Positions 12,301 to 26,455 of a stretch of DNA of 64,000 bases are shown one piece after another. Numbering within the stretch: the first letter of the stretch is position 1; each line of letters begins with the position of its first letter. The translations under genes were made by a program, and so were the position numbers. Source of the DNA: Sphaerulina vaccinii (taxonomy: Eukaryota; Ascomycota; Dothideomycetes; Mycosphaerellales; Mycosphaerellaceae); contig JAKUDP010000014.1 of assembly GCA_022570795.1 (NCBI GenBank), positions 1 through 64,000 on the forward strand, given 5' to 3'. A model generated the notes under the pieces. It searched no databases. It saw only the letters and a program-made list of their open reading frames with translations, and was not told the DNA's origin.

Positions 12301-14503
12301 ACTATATATATAAATAATACTCTTTTAACCTATAGGTACTTAGATTATAGGCTTTCGAATAGGTTACTTATATTTTAGTTTATATACTTAGATAATACTT
12401 TCGAATAGGTTATTTATACTTTGGTCTATATACCTAAATAATATTTTTATATAGTTGGCCTATACTTTTTTAGTCTATATCTTATCTACTAGTAATCGAG
12501 TTGCCTATACTTTTATATCTATAGGTACTTGGATTATAGGCTAATACCTTCTTTACTAGCTAGTACTTAGATAATAGGTTCTTTTATAAGTTATAGGGCT
12601 TTCTTTTTATTATTAGTACTTAGGTAATAGCTCTCTCTAGTCTACTAATACTTAGATCTCTAATACTTTCTAGTCTATAGGTCCTAGTATTATAGGCCTT
12701 TTCTTCTACTAGTACTTAGATTATAGGCTTACTTATAGGTTGCTAATACTTTTTTTAACTACTAGGGCTATAGATTATAGGCTCTCTTTTTATTTTTACT
12801 ATCTAGGTTATAAACTCTAAATAGATAGCTACTACTTTTATAATTTATAGGTACTTAGATTATACTCTACTATAGGTTATTAATACCTTCTTCTACTAGT
12901 ACTTAGATTATAGGCTCTCGTATAGGTTACTAATACTTCTTTTAACTACTAGAGCTATAGGTTCTCTACTTTCTTATACTAGCTAGTATTTAGGCTCTAG
13001 ACTTTTAAATCTACTAGTAATTAGGTAGCCTATACCTCCTTATCTATATACTTAGATAATACCTTTAAATAGATAGCCTATACTTTAGACTATATATATA
13101 AATAATATTTTTAAATAAATAATAATATTTTCTTAACTTATAAATACTTAGATAATAGGCTCTTATATAGATTACTTATATTTTAATTTATAGGTACTTA
13201 GAGTATAGGCTTCTAAATAGGTTATCTATACCTCGGTCTATAGATACTAATATTATACTTTTATATAAGTTACTATTACCTTCTTACTAACCTAGATACT
13301 AGCTCTATTATAAGCTATAAACTCTTTCCTCGTCTACTAGTAATCGGGTTATCTATATCCTTCTTTATAGGTACTTAGATAATAGGCTCTTATATAATTT
13401 ACTAACTCTTTTTTATCTACTAGTTTTTAGGTAATAGGCCTTCTTTTTACCTATTTATAATTAAGTTACTTATACTTTTTTATTTATAGGTTTTTAGGCT
13501 CTAGAATAGGTTACTAATATCTTAATCTATAGGTACTAGATATAGCTTTTATATAGTTTACTAGACCGACTTTCTTTATATTTATACTTTTTTATATTAG
13601 CTAGTACTTAGGCTTCGAACTTTTAAATCTACTAGTAATTAGGTTACCTATACTTCTTTATTAATAGATCTTTAAGTTATAGGCTCTAGAATAGGTTATT
13701 AATACTTTATTTACCTACTAGTACTAGAATACTAGGTTTATAGTAGGTTATAGGCCTCTTTTTATCTTTAGGTAATAGATTCTATAATAGGTTATATATA
13801 ATAGTACTTTTTAATAGCTATTATAACTTCGAATATATATACTAATATCTATATATTTATAATCTATTATCTCGACTTTAATATACTTTTTATAGTATCT
13901 TTCTATATAGGCTTTAGTTATACTAGGCTTCTCTATATCTATACTCTAACTCTAATTAATATACAAACTTTAAAACTACCTAACTATTTATATAAAATAT
14001 ATTTATATAATCTAGCTCTACTATATACTTTAGTTTGGTATAGTTTAGATAACTTTTTACTAAATAGAAGTAGATTAATAGAAGTAGACCTAACTCTATT
14101 AGTATAGAAAAAAAAGTTCTAGTATATTTTAAATATAGTTATTAAACTCTAAATAGATACCTCTTTTTTCTATTATATACTCTAATTCTATAATAATTCG
14201 ATATATATAATACCTATATATATATACTAGAAAATAATACTATCGAGTTCTACTAGTAGTACTATAAATAATAAAAATATTAAACTATATAAAGTATAAC
14301 TTAATAAAGCTTCTATATAAGTCGAGTATATTACTAAAGCTACAAATAGTAATCTTAATATATAACTAGACCTAATCTCTATATATAAAGTAGAGGTAGT
14401 ACTAGTAAAAGTACTCTAGCCTAACTAACTAGATAAGAATATTCTAGCCTACTTTAGAAACCTAGAGCTAGATAAAATATAAATAGATACTCTAAAAAAT
14501 ATT
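7289..14503. repeat. 7,215 bp subtelomeric repeat, unit 2 (complete)
   Basis: This is the complete central copy, in direct orientation and of the same length as unit 1. It shares some variants only with unit 3 (TTACCGAGG near 7809 and 15023, against TTACTAAGG in unit 1) while units 1 and 3 share others (ATCGAGG at the unit start, against ACCGAGG here). Such mosaic sharing suggests exchange or conversion between units, although repeated RIP could produce part of it. Confidence 0.92.
11955..13785. repeat. Degenerate minisatellite of block C (unit 2)
   Basis: This is the second copy of the block C array, at a constant 7,215 bp offset from 4740-6570 and with the same copy number and order. The array was therefore already present when the large units were duplicated. 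Only scattered, mainly C/T or G/A, differences separate the two. Confidence 0.75.
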
Positions 14504-17500
14504 CTCGACTCTCTTATAAATAAAATCGAGGATATTATAGTACTATTAATATTTATATAGTACTATATATATACCTACTAACTCTAGGTAACTTACCTAA
14601 ACCTAGATATATATAGTAAAAAGGCTTTTCTAAGTAATTTAGAATAGTATATTTTTATATAAATTAATATTATAATAGATACCTCGGCTTTAGCTACTTA
14701 GAATAGCTATCTATATATTATCTAGTAGAACTAGAGCGCCGACTAGTTTAAGAGGATTCTAGAGGCTATCTATCCTCTATTCGAGAACCTATTCTAATTA
14801 TTCTAGTAGCTATTTATTTTAATTATAGTAAATTCTAAAGTAAAAGTTAGTCTCGAAAATACTATTACTATATAGTAGAAGTTAGTAGCTATATATACTA
14901 ATATAGGTCTCTACTATAAAAGTATAAAATATAGGTAGCTTCCTATAGTAATATATATTATCTCTAGTAATATCTAATTACTTATTATAAGTTAAAAATT
15001 AAAAAAGTATAGTAGAAGAGTTACCGAGGTATATTTTCTAAGTTTTAAAAAAAACTAGCTTAGACTCTAGCTATTATAGCCTATTATACTAGCGCCTATT
15101 ACTTTATATACTAAAAGAGAGAAGTAATAGTAAAGTAGTATAACCTTTTTTTATAAAAAATAGGTAAAGGTAATAGAGTAGATAGCTAGAGAAAGTAATA
15201 AGAATAACTAGATAGAATTATAAGTATAAAATAAAAGTAGTAAAAATCTATTTATATTATAGAAGAAGCCTCTATATAGATATAATAGTTCTACTCTATA
15301 GCTTATTATAGTAAAACTAGTAGCTAATCTATACTAGTTCGATATTAATAAGTAGTACTATAATATCTACTACTTTTCTATAGTAGAGATCTAGATATAG
15401 ATCTATAGCCTATAGTATATAGTAGATAAGCTCGATACTATTAATAAATATACTTTTAATAGCTAACCTACTTTTTTACTACTAATTAAATCTATCTTAC
15501 TAGTAGAAGAACTAGAATCTATATATAGGTAGACTATAATTATAGACGAACTAGATAGCCTAGATTAAATATATACCTATACTACTCTAGTCGAGGAAAA
15601 TAATAAAGATACTAGGCTACTATAAGTATATTAGAAGAACTAATCTAATACTTATAGTATAGGCCTAATAGACCTACTTCTCTATTTAGACTATACTTTT
15701 ACTTTAAATAGGTTTTATATAATACTAGATTTTAGTCTAAACTTAGAATCTAGAGGTAGATATAGTCTCTCTAAGCTCCTACCTTAGGCTACTAGTCTAG
15801 GTAGCTTAGTTTCTTATAAAATCGAAGAGACTTATAGTAGCTTAGTTAGATAAGTTAGAAAGCTATTATTTCTTTTAGGTACTAGTATAGAAAAAATTTA
15901 AGATTAGTTATTAACTTCGAAATAGATAACTTGTCTAAATAATCTTTTCTATTCTATAAATATACCTAGTTATTTATAAATATATTTTACTATTTCTATA
16001 ACTAAAATAAGTTTTTAGTATCGAAGTTTTTAATAGCTTTCTACTCTAACTCTACTGAACTCTATATCTACTAATAATTTTTAGTAGCTTCTTCTACTTA
16101 ACTATAATATACTTTATAGTTCTACTCTATACTAAATATATTTATATAGACTATCTTTCTTAACTATCTAAAGTAACTTTTAAATAGAGTATATATTATA
16201 ATATAAATAGGTCTACTATATATAATTCTATATATATACTCTTTATAGTATTTTTATATATAGGTTCGTATTCTTATACCTCTATACTACTAGTTATATA
16301 TATAAACTCTAAACTAACTTAATAATTTTTAGTAATATTTAATATATAACTATAATACTTTCTATAAATATAATATATATAAAATATATTTATATCTTTT
16401 AGAACTTTTATCTACTCGAGTTTAGAGTAGTTTAGAATACTTTTACTCTATTATAACTCTACTAATATAACTATATCTTCTAGGTCTAGATATATATAGT
16501 TATAATATATTCTATATAAATACTCTATTATAACTATAAATTAGGTTATAAAGTATATTTTAGATAGTAGACTATAGATATATATATAGACTTAACTTTT
16601 CTTCTAGAGTTCTTACTTCCTATAGTAATTTTTAATTTCTAATTTATAATATAATTCTAAAGTAGTACTATTCTATTTTCTATTCTACTAGTTTTTAATT
16701 AAAGTAAGTAATACTAGAACTACTTTTAGTATAGTAAGCTAACTAATACTTTAGTTAGTAATAGAGTATTTTTATTTTATTATATTATAAAATAATAATA
16801 CTCTAACTAAGTCTAAATAATAGTAAGTAATTCTATAATTTATTTTTAAAATAAAACTAACTAGTATTCTAGTTTAATTTAGTTTAGTATTATTCTATTC
16901 TACTCTAGAATAATACTACTCTAATCCCTAGCTTATTAAGTCTAAATTAAAGTAAGAATATAACCTACTACTTTAACTAAACTAAGCTAATATTTATTTT
17001 AGTTTAAAATTAGTTAAAATATTTAAAAAAAAAATTAAAAGAATTATTTATAAAGAAGTAAGTAGTTATTTACTACTTATATACTAGTATCTTAGCTAAC
17101 TATAATAGCTATATCTAGCTATACTACTATTAGTATTAAAACTAATAAGAATTTAATTAAAATTCTAAATAAAATAATAGATAAATATAAAAAAAATAAA
17201 AAAGTTTATACTTTTCTAGTAAGACTTAAAGAGTCTATACTTAACTATTATATTAAAGAATACTATCTAAGTAAGTATAAAGAATTTATTAACTAGTATA
17301 TTTACTAACTATAATAGATTAGTAAATTAATTTAGAAAATTCTAGATATTATTTAGAAAAAATAGAAAATAAAATACTTAAAAAGGAGAAGGATAGTATA
17401 GAGAATTATCTTATTAAGCTACTATAGATATATTTATTTATATAAGTATTATATAGATAGTTACTTATATAAATATATTTTTAATAATAGATTCTATTAA

Positions 17501-19154
17501 TATTTTAGTTTATTACTATTTATTCTATTTTTAAATAGTATACTAGAGTTACTCTAGTTATTATAATATAAGTAAGAAATAGTCTTATTCTAAGTCTACT
17601 AACTCTAAGATTTAGTTTATTTAACTATAGAAATTAGATTAAGTTTTTAATTTTAAATAGATACTTTTATTATTTAGCTAAGCTTTACTTCTAATAAGCT
17701 AAGATCTAGCTCTATTCTAATTCTAATTTCTAGTATACTTAATTATATATAGATAGTAATAGGTAAAATAAAGTATTATAAATATATATAGATTTAGTTA
17801 GTCTCTATATAGCTTTTAGTAAAAGCTCTAACTTAATAAACTAACTAGATTTCTATACTAATAGAGCTTTCAAGCTACTTTTAGTAACTCTAGATATATT
17901 ATCTTAATATATAAATATTATATTCTTATACTCTAATTCTAGAAAGAACTCTAATTCTAAATTATAGAAGTTCTAATATTCTTTAAACTATACTTTAAGT
18001 AAATAAATATATAACTCTACTCTAATAATAGATTAGCTATAGAAGTATACTTCTTTAATTCTAAAGAACCTAGATTTTATATAATATTTCTAAAAAGTCT
18101 AATATTTATAAAGTTATTTATTTTTAAAGTTAAAATTTTCTAATAATCTAAAGCTACTCTAAGAAATTATATAATAGAGCTTTAAAAATAGGTTAGCTAT
18201 AAAAGTATACTATTTCGCCTCTAAGGAACTCGAATATTAAATAAAATTTCTAAAAAGTCTAAGACTTAAAAAGTTACTAATTTTTAAAACTAGAATTTTT
18301 TAATAATCTAAAGCTACTCTAAATAAATATATAATAGAGCCTTAAAAATAGGTTAGTAATAGAAGTATACTATTTCGACTCTAAAGAACCTAAATATTAA
18401 ATAAAATATTTAAAAAGTCTAATATTTAGAAAGTTACTAATTTTTAAAGCTAAAATTTCTTTATAACCTAAAGTAGCTCTAAATAAATATATAATAGACC
18501 TTTAAAAATACCTAAGCTATCAAAGTATACTATTTTAACTATAAAGAACCCGAATTTGCTCTAAAATTTCTAAAACTCTAAGTATCTAGCCTAGTATAGA
18601 TTTTAGATATATTATTTTTTCTATAACTTCTAGGTCTAGTAAATAAATATATAATAGAGCTTTAAAAATATATAAGCTATAGAATTATACTATTTTAGCT
18701 ATAAGGAATCTGAATCTTAAATAAAAACTATAAAAAGTCTAATATTTAGAAAGTTACTAATTTTTAAAAGTTAGACTTCTAGATATTTTCGATCCTATAT
18801 AGATCTAGCTAGAGTAGTATACTAAAAATAATTCTAAAACCCTATTATACTAACTTAGCCCTATAGAATCCGAATCTAAAGTAATAATTTCAAAAAGTTA
18901 TATATCTAGCTTAATATTAATTTTCGAAGTCTCGACTTCTTTAGAATTTTTAGCTATAGTAAAAGTTTAGTAGATAGTAGTATATATATACTTCTTATAA
19001 AGAACTATACTATTTCGACCCTAAGGATTCCAAATCTAAAATAATAATTTAATAAAGTCTAGTTTCTCTAGCAAATATTAGTAGATTACTATCTACTAGA
19101 GAAACTACTTCTTTTTTACTAGAAGAACTTAGTTTCTCTAGTATAGATATAAGT
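14504..19154. repeat. Subtelomeric repeat unit 3, blocks A and B only
   Basis: It follows unit 2 without a gap and matches unit coordinates 74-4724, then stops sharply just after the block B end motif (ATAAGTAG). Block C is replaced by the helicase segment. Its block B, from about 18000 on, carries variants absent from units 1 and 2 but shared with the solo B block at 26456-28724, for example a small rearranged stretch near 18030 matching one near 27925. Confidence 0.9.
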
Positions 19155-22100
19155 AGAAAGTATAATTAGTTACTAAGTTTCTAATAGTTCTAGTAACTAG
19201 GACTAAAACTAGCCTAATAACTCTTTTTTTAAGTAATAGCTATCTATAACTACTATTAGATTAAAAACTCGAATTTTATATACTAATTTTAAAAATTAGA
19301 AAAATAGCTATTTCGAGCCTAATAGTACTAATAATTAGATTCTATAGACTTTCGACTCTTCTAGATATAATAGAAAAGTCGCTTATATAATCTAAACTTA
19401 TACTACTCTATACTAGGCTATAATAGTAAAAATATTTAATTTTAGCTAATTATTAAGTAAATATTAGTATAGATAGTAGTCTAATAGGCCTAAAACTTTT
19501 AAAATAGTAAGTTTAAATACTAATAAGTAGAATATAGTACTAAGTCTCTAAAAGTATTAGTATCTATTACCTCTATAGTAAGTAATACTAGATTTAAATA
19601 TTTTAGCTAAGTTAATTCTACTATTTATATTTACTTTATTAGATAGTTCTATAGACTTAATATATTCTTTTCTCTAGAACTAATAGCTTATATATAAAAT
19701 ACAAGCTTAATTAGACTAGTATTAGAAGTACTAGGTACTAATAACTATACTCTAGTAACTTTTACTAATAAAGTTAATAAACTAACTTTATTATTTATAC
19801 TAATTTTATTAGATAATTTTATAAACTAGTTATTTTCTTTTACTTTTATCTATCTATACTAGTACTCTATTCTATATTTATTAAATAGCTATATAGTAAT
19901 AAGTAGATAATAAAAAATTATATATATTTTATAAAATTATATACTAAAATAATAATTTCTATTTTTAGTAATAGTTTATACTATAGTACTCTACTATACT
20001 AAATACTTTTAAAATTTAATATTATTACTAGTATATAGTAAATATATAAAAATATAGTTAAATATAGTAATAGAAAAGTACTATTCTAAATAAATATACT
20101 ATTATAAGCTACTCTAACTCTAATACTATCTAATATATTAATCTATTTATATTAGTTTTTTTCTAAGTTTATAAAAAAGTTAATACTTTTTATAATAGTA
20201 TCTAAAGTATATTTTTTTTTAATTCTATTTTTAAAAGCTTTTTTTTTCTAATATAGTTATAATTTAAATAGTTTAGATTTTTTAGAAAATAGTAATTTCT
20301 AGTAAGTATATTTATTTTAGTTTCTTTTTCTACTAAAGAAGTAGTAGAATATAAACTTCTAGTCTCTTCTATAAAAGAAATAGAATAAATTTTTTTTTCT
20401 ATAAAACTTCTAATAAAATCTAAAATAGTTAGTATAATATACTTTAGTTATAAAAAAAGTTTACTTACTATTATTTTTAAAAATTATAAAATAGATTAAA
20501 AAATAGTAGTTTAGAGCTACTAACTCTTCTTCTAGTTCTTTATTTATAGTAGATAGACTAAGATCTTTTAACTCTTCTTCTAGTTCTTTATTAATAGTAG
20601 ATATACTAGAATCTTTAGTATAGTCTAAGTCTAGAATACTAGAACTTTTATTATTAAAAAGTTCTATAAATTAGATTAGTAGAAATACTATTTAAAACTT
20701 ATTATTTATTATAGTATTTTTATACTTTTTAGAGATAGAAGAATCTTTATAGTTTAATCTATTAAAATAATATATAACTTTTAATTTATTTAGATATTCT
20801 ACTTCTTTTAGTAAGTTTCTACTATTATATTTAGTAATTAGAACTTCTAAAGTTTTATCTAGTTTTATAAAAGAGACTATAGAGTAATTATTAATAAAAT
20901 TATTAATAAAATCTTTAATAATAAGAGTAGAAGATATTTTAAATAGTAGAGAGTTACTAGAGTAGTATAGTATAAATAGTATAATAGTTAATCTTTTTAA
21001 TATAGATTTTTAAAATATTTTAAAAAAATAAAATAGAAAAAAAAATATAGATTTTTATATATATAGACTCTAAGCTATATAATACTAGTTAAGTATTATT
21101 AGTAGTATAGTACTAACTACTATACTACTATAGTATAACTCTAAATTTTATATAATAAATTATATTTCTATTTAATATCTATTTCTATTACTTTTATTTA
21201 TTTTTTCTATTTTTTTTAAATAATTTTTTTTTTCTATTTTTATTAGTAGTATCTAAACTAATATTCTTATAGTACTTTCTACTACTACTAGGTTCTATAG
21301 TAGTTTCTTTTCTACTAGTACTAAAATTATTAAAAGTATTTTTTAAAAAACTATTATAATTAATAGAATTAGATATAGAATTAAACTTTTCTAACTCTAC
21401 TAAAGCTCTAGAAGTTAGAGAACTATTAGAACTAGGTAAAGGAATATCTAAATCTATATCTAGACTAGAAGTTTCTAATCTATTATCTTCTAGATTAGGA
21501 CTATTAGAGCTAGGTAGAGGAATATCTAAATCTAAACTAGAAGTATCTAGTTCTTTTTTTTCTTTTTCTATTATAGTATTATTTAAAGCTTTTTTTTTTT
21601 TTTTTCTTCTTTTTTTTCTTCTTCTAGTATAGAATCTTCTCTAATAATACTAGTATTATCTATATTAGTTTCTATAGTAGTACTACTAGAGCTACTACTA
21701 GAAATTATTAAATTTTTATTTATATCTAGAATAGATTCTTTTCTAGTATAGTAATTTTCTAGAGTTTTTATAAGCTCTATTATTTTTAGATTATTAATAA
21801 TATCTACTATTCTAGTAGTTTCTATATTATATATAGTAGTAGAAGTAAGGAGTCTTTCTATAAAGAAACTAATATTCTCTAAATTACTAATAGTTTTAAA
21901 AATATTTTTTAAAACTTTTTTATTTAAATAGAAGATAGCTATAATAAAATAGATATAATCTTCTATTAAATATTTATTTTCTACTATATTATATTTACTA
22001 ATTAGAGTAGTATAAAAATTCTTAGATAATAGGTATCTAAAACAAACTATATTTTTTTTAATAAAATTATTTTCTATTATAGTTTTTTTAATTTTTTTAA

Positions 22101-25100
22101 CTAAACTAATATATTTTTTTATTACTATTAGCTCTATTATAATTTTAAATATTATACTTATAACTACTAGTATAATAAGGATCTACTAGATAATAGAAGT
22201 AATAGTTACTATAGTAGTCTACTACTTTTTCTTTTAATAAAAGTAGATTATAATTATTACTTTTAGCTTCTTCTTCTTCTAGATTACTTATTTCTTCTAA
22301 TATTCTACTAGACTCTAGGCAAAGAGAGTATTTATTAGTACTATAAGTAGAATATCTAATAATAGTATTATCTAGAAATAAACTAATAGGAATTCTAAGA
22401 TACTTAGTTTCTATACTAAATAGACTATAGTATAGTCTATCTAACTCTCTAAATTTATTTATATCTATTACTAAATTAATATCTTTTAATAGGGTATTTT
22501 ATCTAATAGTATCTATTTTATATTTAGTAGATTCTCTAGAAATAATATAACTAGTACTTTAACTTCTAATTCTACTACTAGCTTAGACTATACTAATAAG
22601 ACTAAATATAGGCTCTAGATTAATAGTATATTTAATATTAGGTAGATTAAGACCTACTTCTAATATACTAGTAGTTATTAGTACTCTACTACTATTAGAT
22701 TCTAGAAATTCTTTTAAAATAGTATCTAAGTTTTTTTTTTTACTATAAATAAAATTAACTCTTAGCTCTAAACTAATTTCTTTGCCTTTAGCTTTACTAT
22801 TAATAAATATAAGAATTTTATTTCTAGAGTCTATATCTTTTCTAGTAATTTTAGCTATAGTATTTTTTAGAATAGTTAGTTTTTTTTTTTTTTTTTAAAA
22901 TATAATTTTATATAACTAATATTTTTTCTATTACTTATACCTCTAATTACTTTAGTATAGCTTTTAATATTTAAAGTACTTTCTAGAATATTAAGTAGGC
23001 TATTAGAAAAAGTAGTAGTTAATAGTATTATATTAGCTTTATATTTTAGTAAAGTTTTAAAATATTTTAGTTCTAATTAAAAGTTCTTTTCTAATAAAAA
23101 TAGATATACTTTGTCTATATAGATAAAAACCTCTCTACTATAGTTTTTATAAGTATTTATAATAGTATCTAGCTTATTAGTATTAAGATCTTCTATATTA
23201 ATAAAAAATAAATTAGTATTACTAGAAAAAGTATCTTTTATAGTACTAGAATTTAGATCTAGTTCCTTAGCTCTATTATATAAATTAGTACTTAAAGTAA
23301 CTCTAGAAGTTATAATAATATATAAATTAGTTTTAAAAGTAAAGCTAGGTAATAAATATAGAAAACTTTTACTACTACTAGTTTTATTAATAAAAACTAC
23401 TATAGAAATATTATTTATTATTTCTATTAGCTCTAGCTTTTACTTATTATTATAGAAGCTTTTAGTATTATTTTTATAAAGTAATTTAATATTATCTTCT
23501 AGAAATTTACTACTAATATTAAAATCTAAAGTATTAGAAATAGTATAATCTTCTACTTTAGTTTTTTTTTCTATTTTAGCTATAGTACTACTAGTTTTAA
23601 TATAACTCTTTTCTAGTAGATTAAAGTATAAGAAGTAAGTTAGACTAAATTCTTTTATTTTATATAATAGGTCTAGAGTATTACTACTATTATAGTTAAA
23701 ACCTATATTAAAATAATAATTATAAGAAGTTTTAGTACTTCTATTAGCTTAGAAGTCTTCTATTAGAGTATTCTTTTTATTACTACTACTACTATAGTAG
23801 TTATAGTTATTTAATTTAGTTTTAATAATATAATTAATAACCTTTCTATAACTACTAATAGTAAGACTTTTTCTAAATAGTAAACTAGATTTGTATTCTA
23901 GAATAGTACTTAAAATAGAAGTAGTAAGTAGTTTAGTATTTTTTACTAATAAATAAAAAATAGTAGAATTTTCTAAATTATAGTAGTTACTACTAATATA
24001 TTCTTTAAAAGGTATAATATAAAATATATATATAACTATTAGTTTACTAAGTCTAGAAGAGAAATATCTAATATTAGTTTTTTCTTTTCTAGTTATATTT
24101 AAACTTTTATAATAGTCTATTACTATAGTAAAAACTTTTTTTTCTTTATTAAATAATAAACTTCTACTTTTAGTTTCTATATTTTTAAATATAATAGTAG
24201 TAAGTTCTATTTCTCTAAAAGGACCTCTACTATATAAATAAATAGTTAAAGCTAGATATAATATAAATTTATTAATATAGTTATTAAATTTTTCTATACT
24301 AGTACTTTTAAATACTATTTTATTATTTTTTATATTTTTTAAAAAAGTTTTATTATAATAGCTATTTTTTTTAGTAAGTTAGTTTAGAAAATAAAGTTTT
24401 TTTTTAAATTTTCTAAGTTCTTCTATATTTAGAATACTAGATTCTATTCTATTAATTAGACTACTATTATTAACTAATTTAAAATTAAAATTTAATTTTT
24501 CTAAACTATTTATTTCTAATAATTTTTTTAATAGTATATTTTCTAACTTAATATATATATTACTAAATAGTTCTTTTAGATTAGAAATAGAATATTCTAT
24601 ATTATTATAAATAATTAAATTAGGCCTAGGCTCTTCTATAAGTCTTTTAGTAGTTACTATTTTTTTAGTAAGAGCTAGAAGATAAAGTCTAATAGTACTA
24701 ATAAAACTAAAATAGTTTAAACTAATATTAGTTAAATACTTTAGTATAAAATTTTTTATAGAAATATTATTTTCTACTATAGAATCTTTCTTTTTTTCTA
24801 AACTATCTTCTATAACTTCTAAATAGTAGTAGTAATCTAGAGTTACTAATCTAGAGTTATAAATTATTATACTAGTTAATTTTTCTATAAAAAGTAGATT
24901 TATAATTTTTTTATTATATTTATCTAAACTTCTAATATAGTAGAAAATAATAACTAGATTATTAAAAGTAGTATTTTTACTAATAAAAAAGGAATTAAGT
25001 TCTTTTAGTAGCTTTCTAAATATTCTACTAAATAGATAGTATAGCTTGAATTTATTTTTTTCTATATCTATAGTAGTATAATTAAAAAAAAAAAGTTTTT

Positions 25101-26455
25101 TAAAAAAAGTTTCTAAAATACTACTAATAGTAATATTTTTAACTAGACTATAGTATTCTAGTTCTTTTTTATCTCTACTATTTTTAAATATACTAGTAAT
25201 ATAAAATACTTTAATAGTAAATATAAGTAGTTATAAAAATATTTTAAAATAAATATTTTTAGTAGAAATACTATCTAAAAGTATAAAGTTTTTAAATTTT
25301 TTAGTAGTAGAGCTATAATTACTACTTCTAATTCTTTATCTAATAGTAAGAAGTATACTATTTATTTTAGTACTAATTTCTATTAAATATTCTATTACTA
25401 GATTTTCTAAATTAAAAAAATCTAAACTATTAATATTAGATTCTATTATATTAGTACTAGGTTTTATATTACTATAGCCTATTTCTATTAAATATTTTCT
25501 ATTTTTATTTTTTAAATAAGTTAATATATTAGATTTTTTAATAAAGTTATTAAGTAGTTTAGTATTACTATTTATATTAATAGTATTATTTTTTAAAAAA
25601 GCTATTACTTCTATTTCTATAAGTTAAATTTATAAATAAACTAGTACTAGACTTTTCTAACTCTAAATTAGATAGTTTAGATATAAAATATAGTTTAGAA
25701 TTATTTTTAAAGCTTTCGAAAATTTATATAAATATATTTTCTAAAATATAACTAGCTTTTTTATTAGTAGCTATAGTAGATAAACTATATTTTTTAGTAT
25801 AGTATTTTCTAATTTTTTTTCTATTAATATTAATATAGTTATAGCTAAAGTACTTAAAACTATTAAAAAATATATCTAACTCTTTAAATAAATAAGTATT
25901 ATTAACTACTTTAGTAGTAAGCTTTTCTAAAGTAGATATATCTAAAAATTCTATTTTCTTTTCTAGATTTTCTAGAATATTATTATTTTTATATATTTTA
26001 AATAAACTATTATATTTTAAATAAAGATATTTTATATAGTTAGAATTAGTTAGATTAGTAGAACAACTAGAGTAAAAAATAATACCTAAGTCTAGATTAT
26101 AAACTAATATAGTATCTTCTAATTTAGTAGTTTTACTAGAAGTAATAAGTCTAGAATTTCTAAAGTCTACTATAGTAAGAGCTCTATTATTTTTAAAGTA
26201 ACTATTAATATAGTTAGTAGTAGTACTAGTAGTAGATATTTTAATTTAGAATAGTAGTTAGTTTTTAAAATAGTAAAAGTTATTATAATTAGATTTTTTA
26301 AAATAGCTTAAAAGTTTTAAATTAAAAAAAAAAAAAATAGAAAATATATTTTCTACTTTTATTTACTAAGTTATCTACTATATTTACTATATATCTACTT
26401 TAATATAATAAGTCTAAATAATTATTTTAGAACTAGACTTATTATATTTATTAGA
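19155..26455. other. Helicase-bearing subtelomeric segment between two B blocks
   Basis: This segment starts directly after the right end of one block B and stops directly before the left end of another. It shares no visible sequence with the 7,215 bp units. The decayed helicase gene fills about 21150-26240. About 19155-21100 is AT-rich, carries some residual CpG near 19270-19380, and shows no frame I can assign; it could be the 3' flank. No LTRs or terminal inverted repeats were found at the ends. Confidence 0.75.
21150..26240 (-). pseudogene. Decayed telomere-linked RecQ-like helicase (TLH type)
   Basis: On the minus strand, long coherent stretches appear once TAG/TAA are read as former Gln/Trp codons. 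A RecQ/superfamily-2 core lies at about 23600-22490: a Walker A relic TSSSKS (expected TGSGKS) near 23366-23383; a motif II relic IDKVYL (expected DE.H) near 23105-23125; LLTTTF (expected LLTAT); a motif V-like TTSILEVGLNLPNI; and a motif VI-like ASSRIR preceded by a converted Gln codon near 22565-22600. Upstream, about 26230-25700, two zinc-finger-like pairs show Cys/His replaced by Tyr, exactly what RIP makes of TGT and CAT; this resembles the tandem C2H2-like (DUF3505-type) N-terminus of fungal telomere-linked helicases. The C-terminal extension (to about 22050, perhaps 21150) has Cys-containing motifs. It cannot encode a protein now. Limits are approximate. Confidence 0.75.

Noticed and set aside
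19155..20930. Additional gene left of the helicase
   Set aside because: No frame stays coherent when TAG/TAA are masked; it may just be helicase 3' flank.
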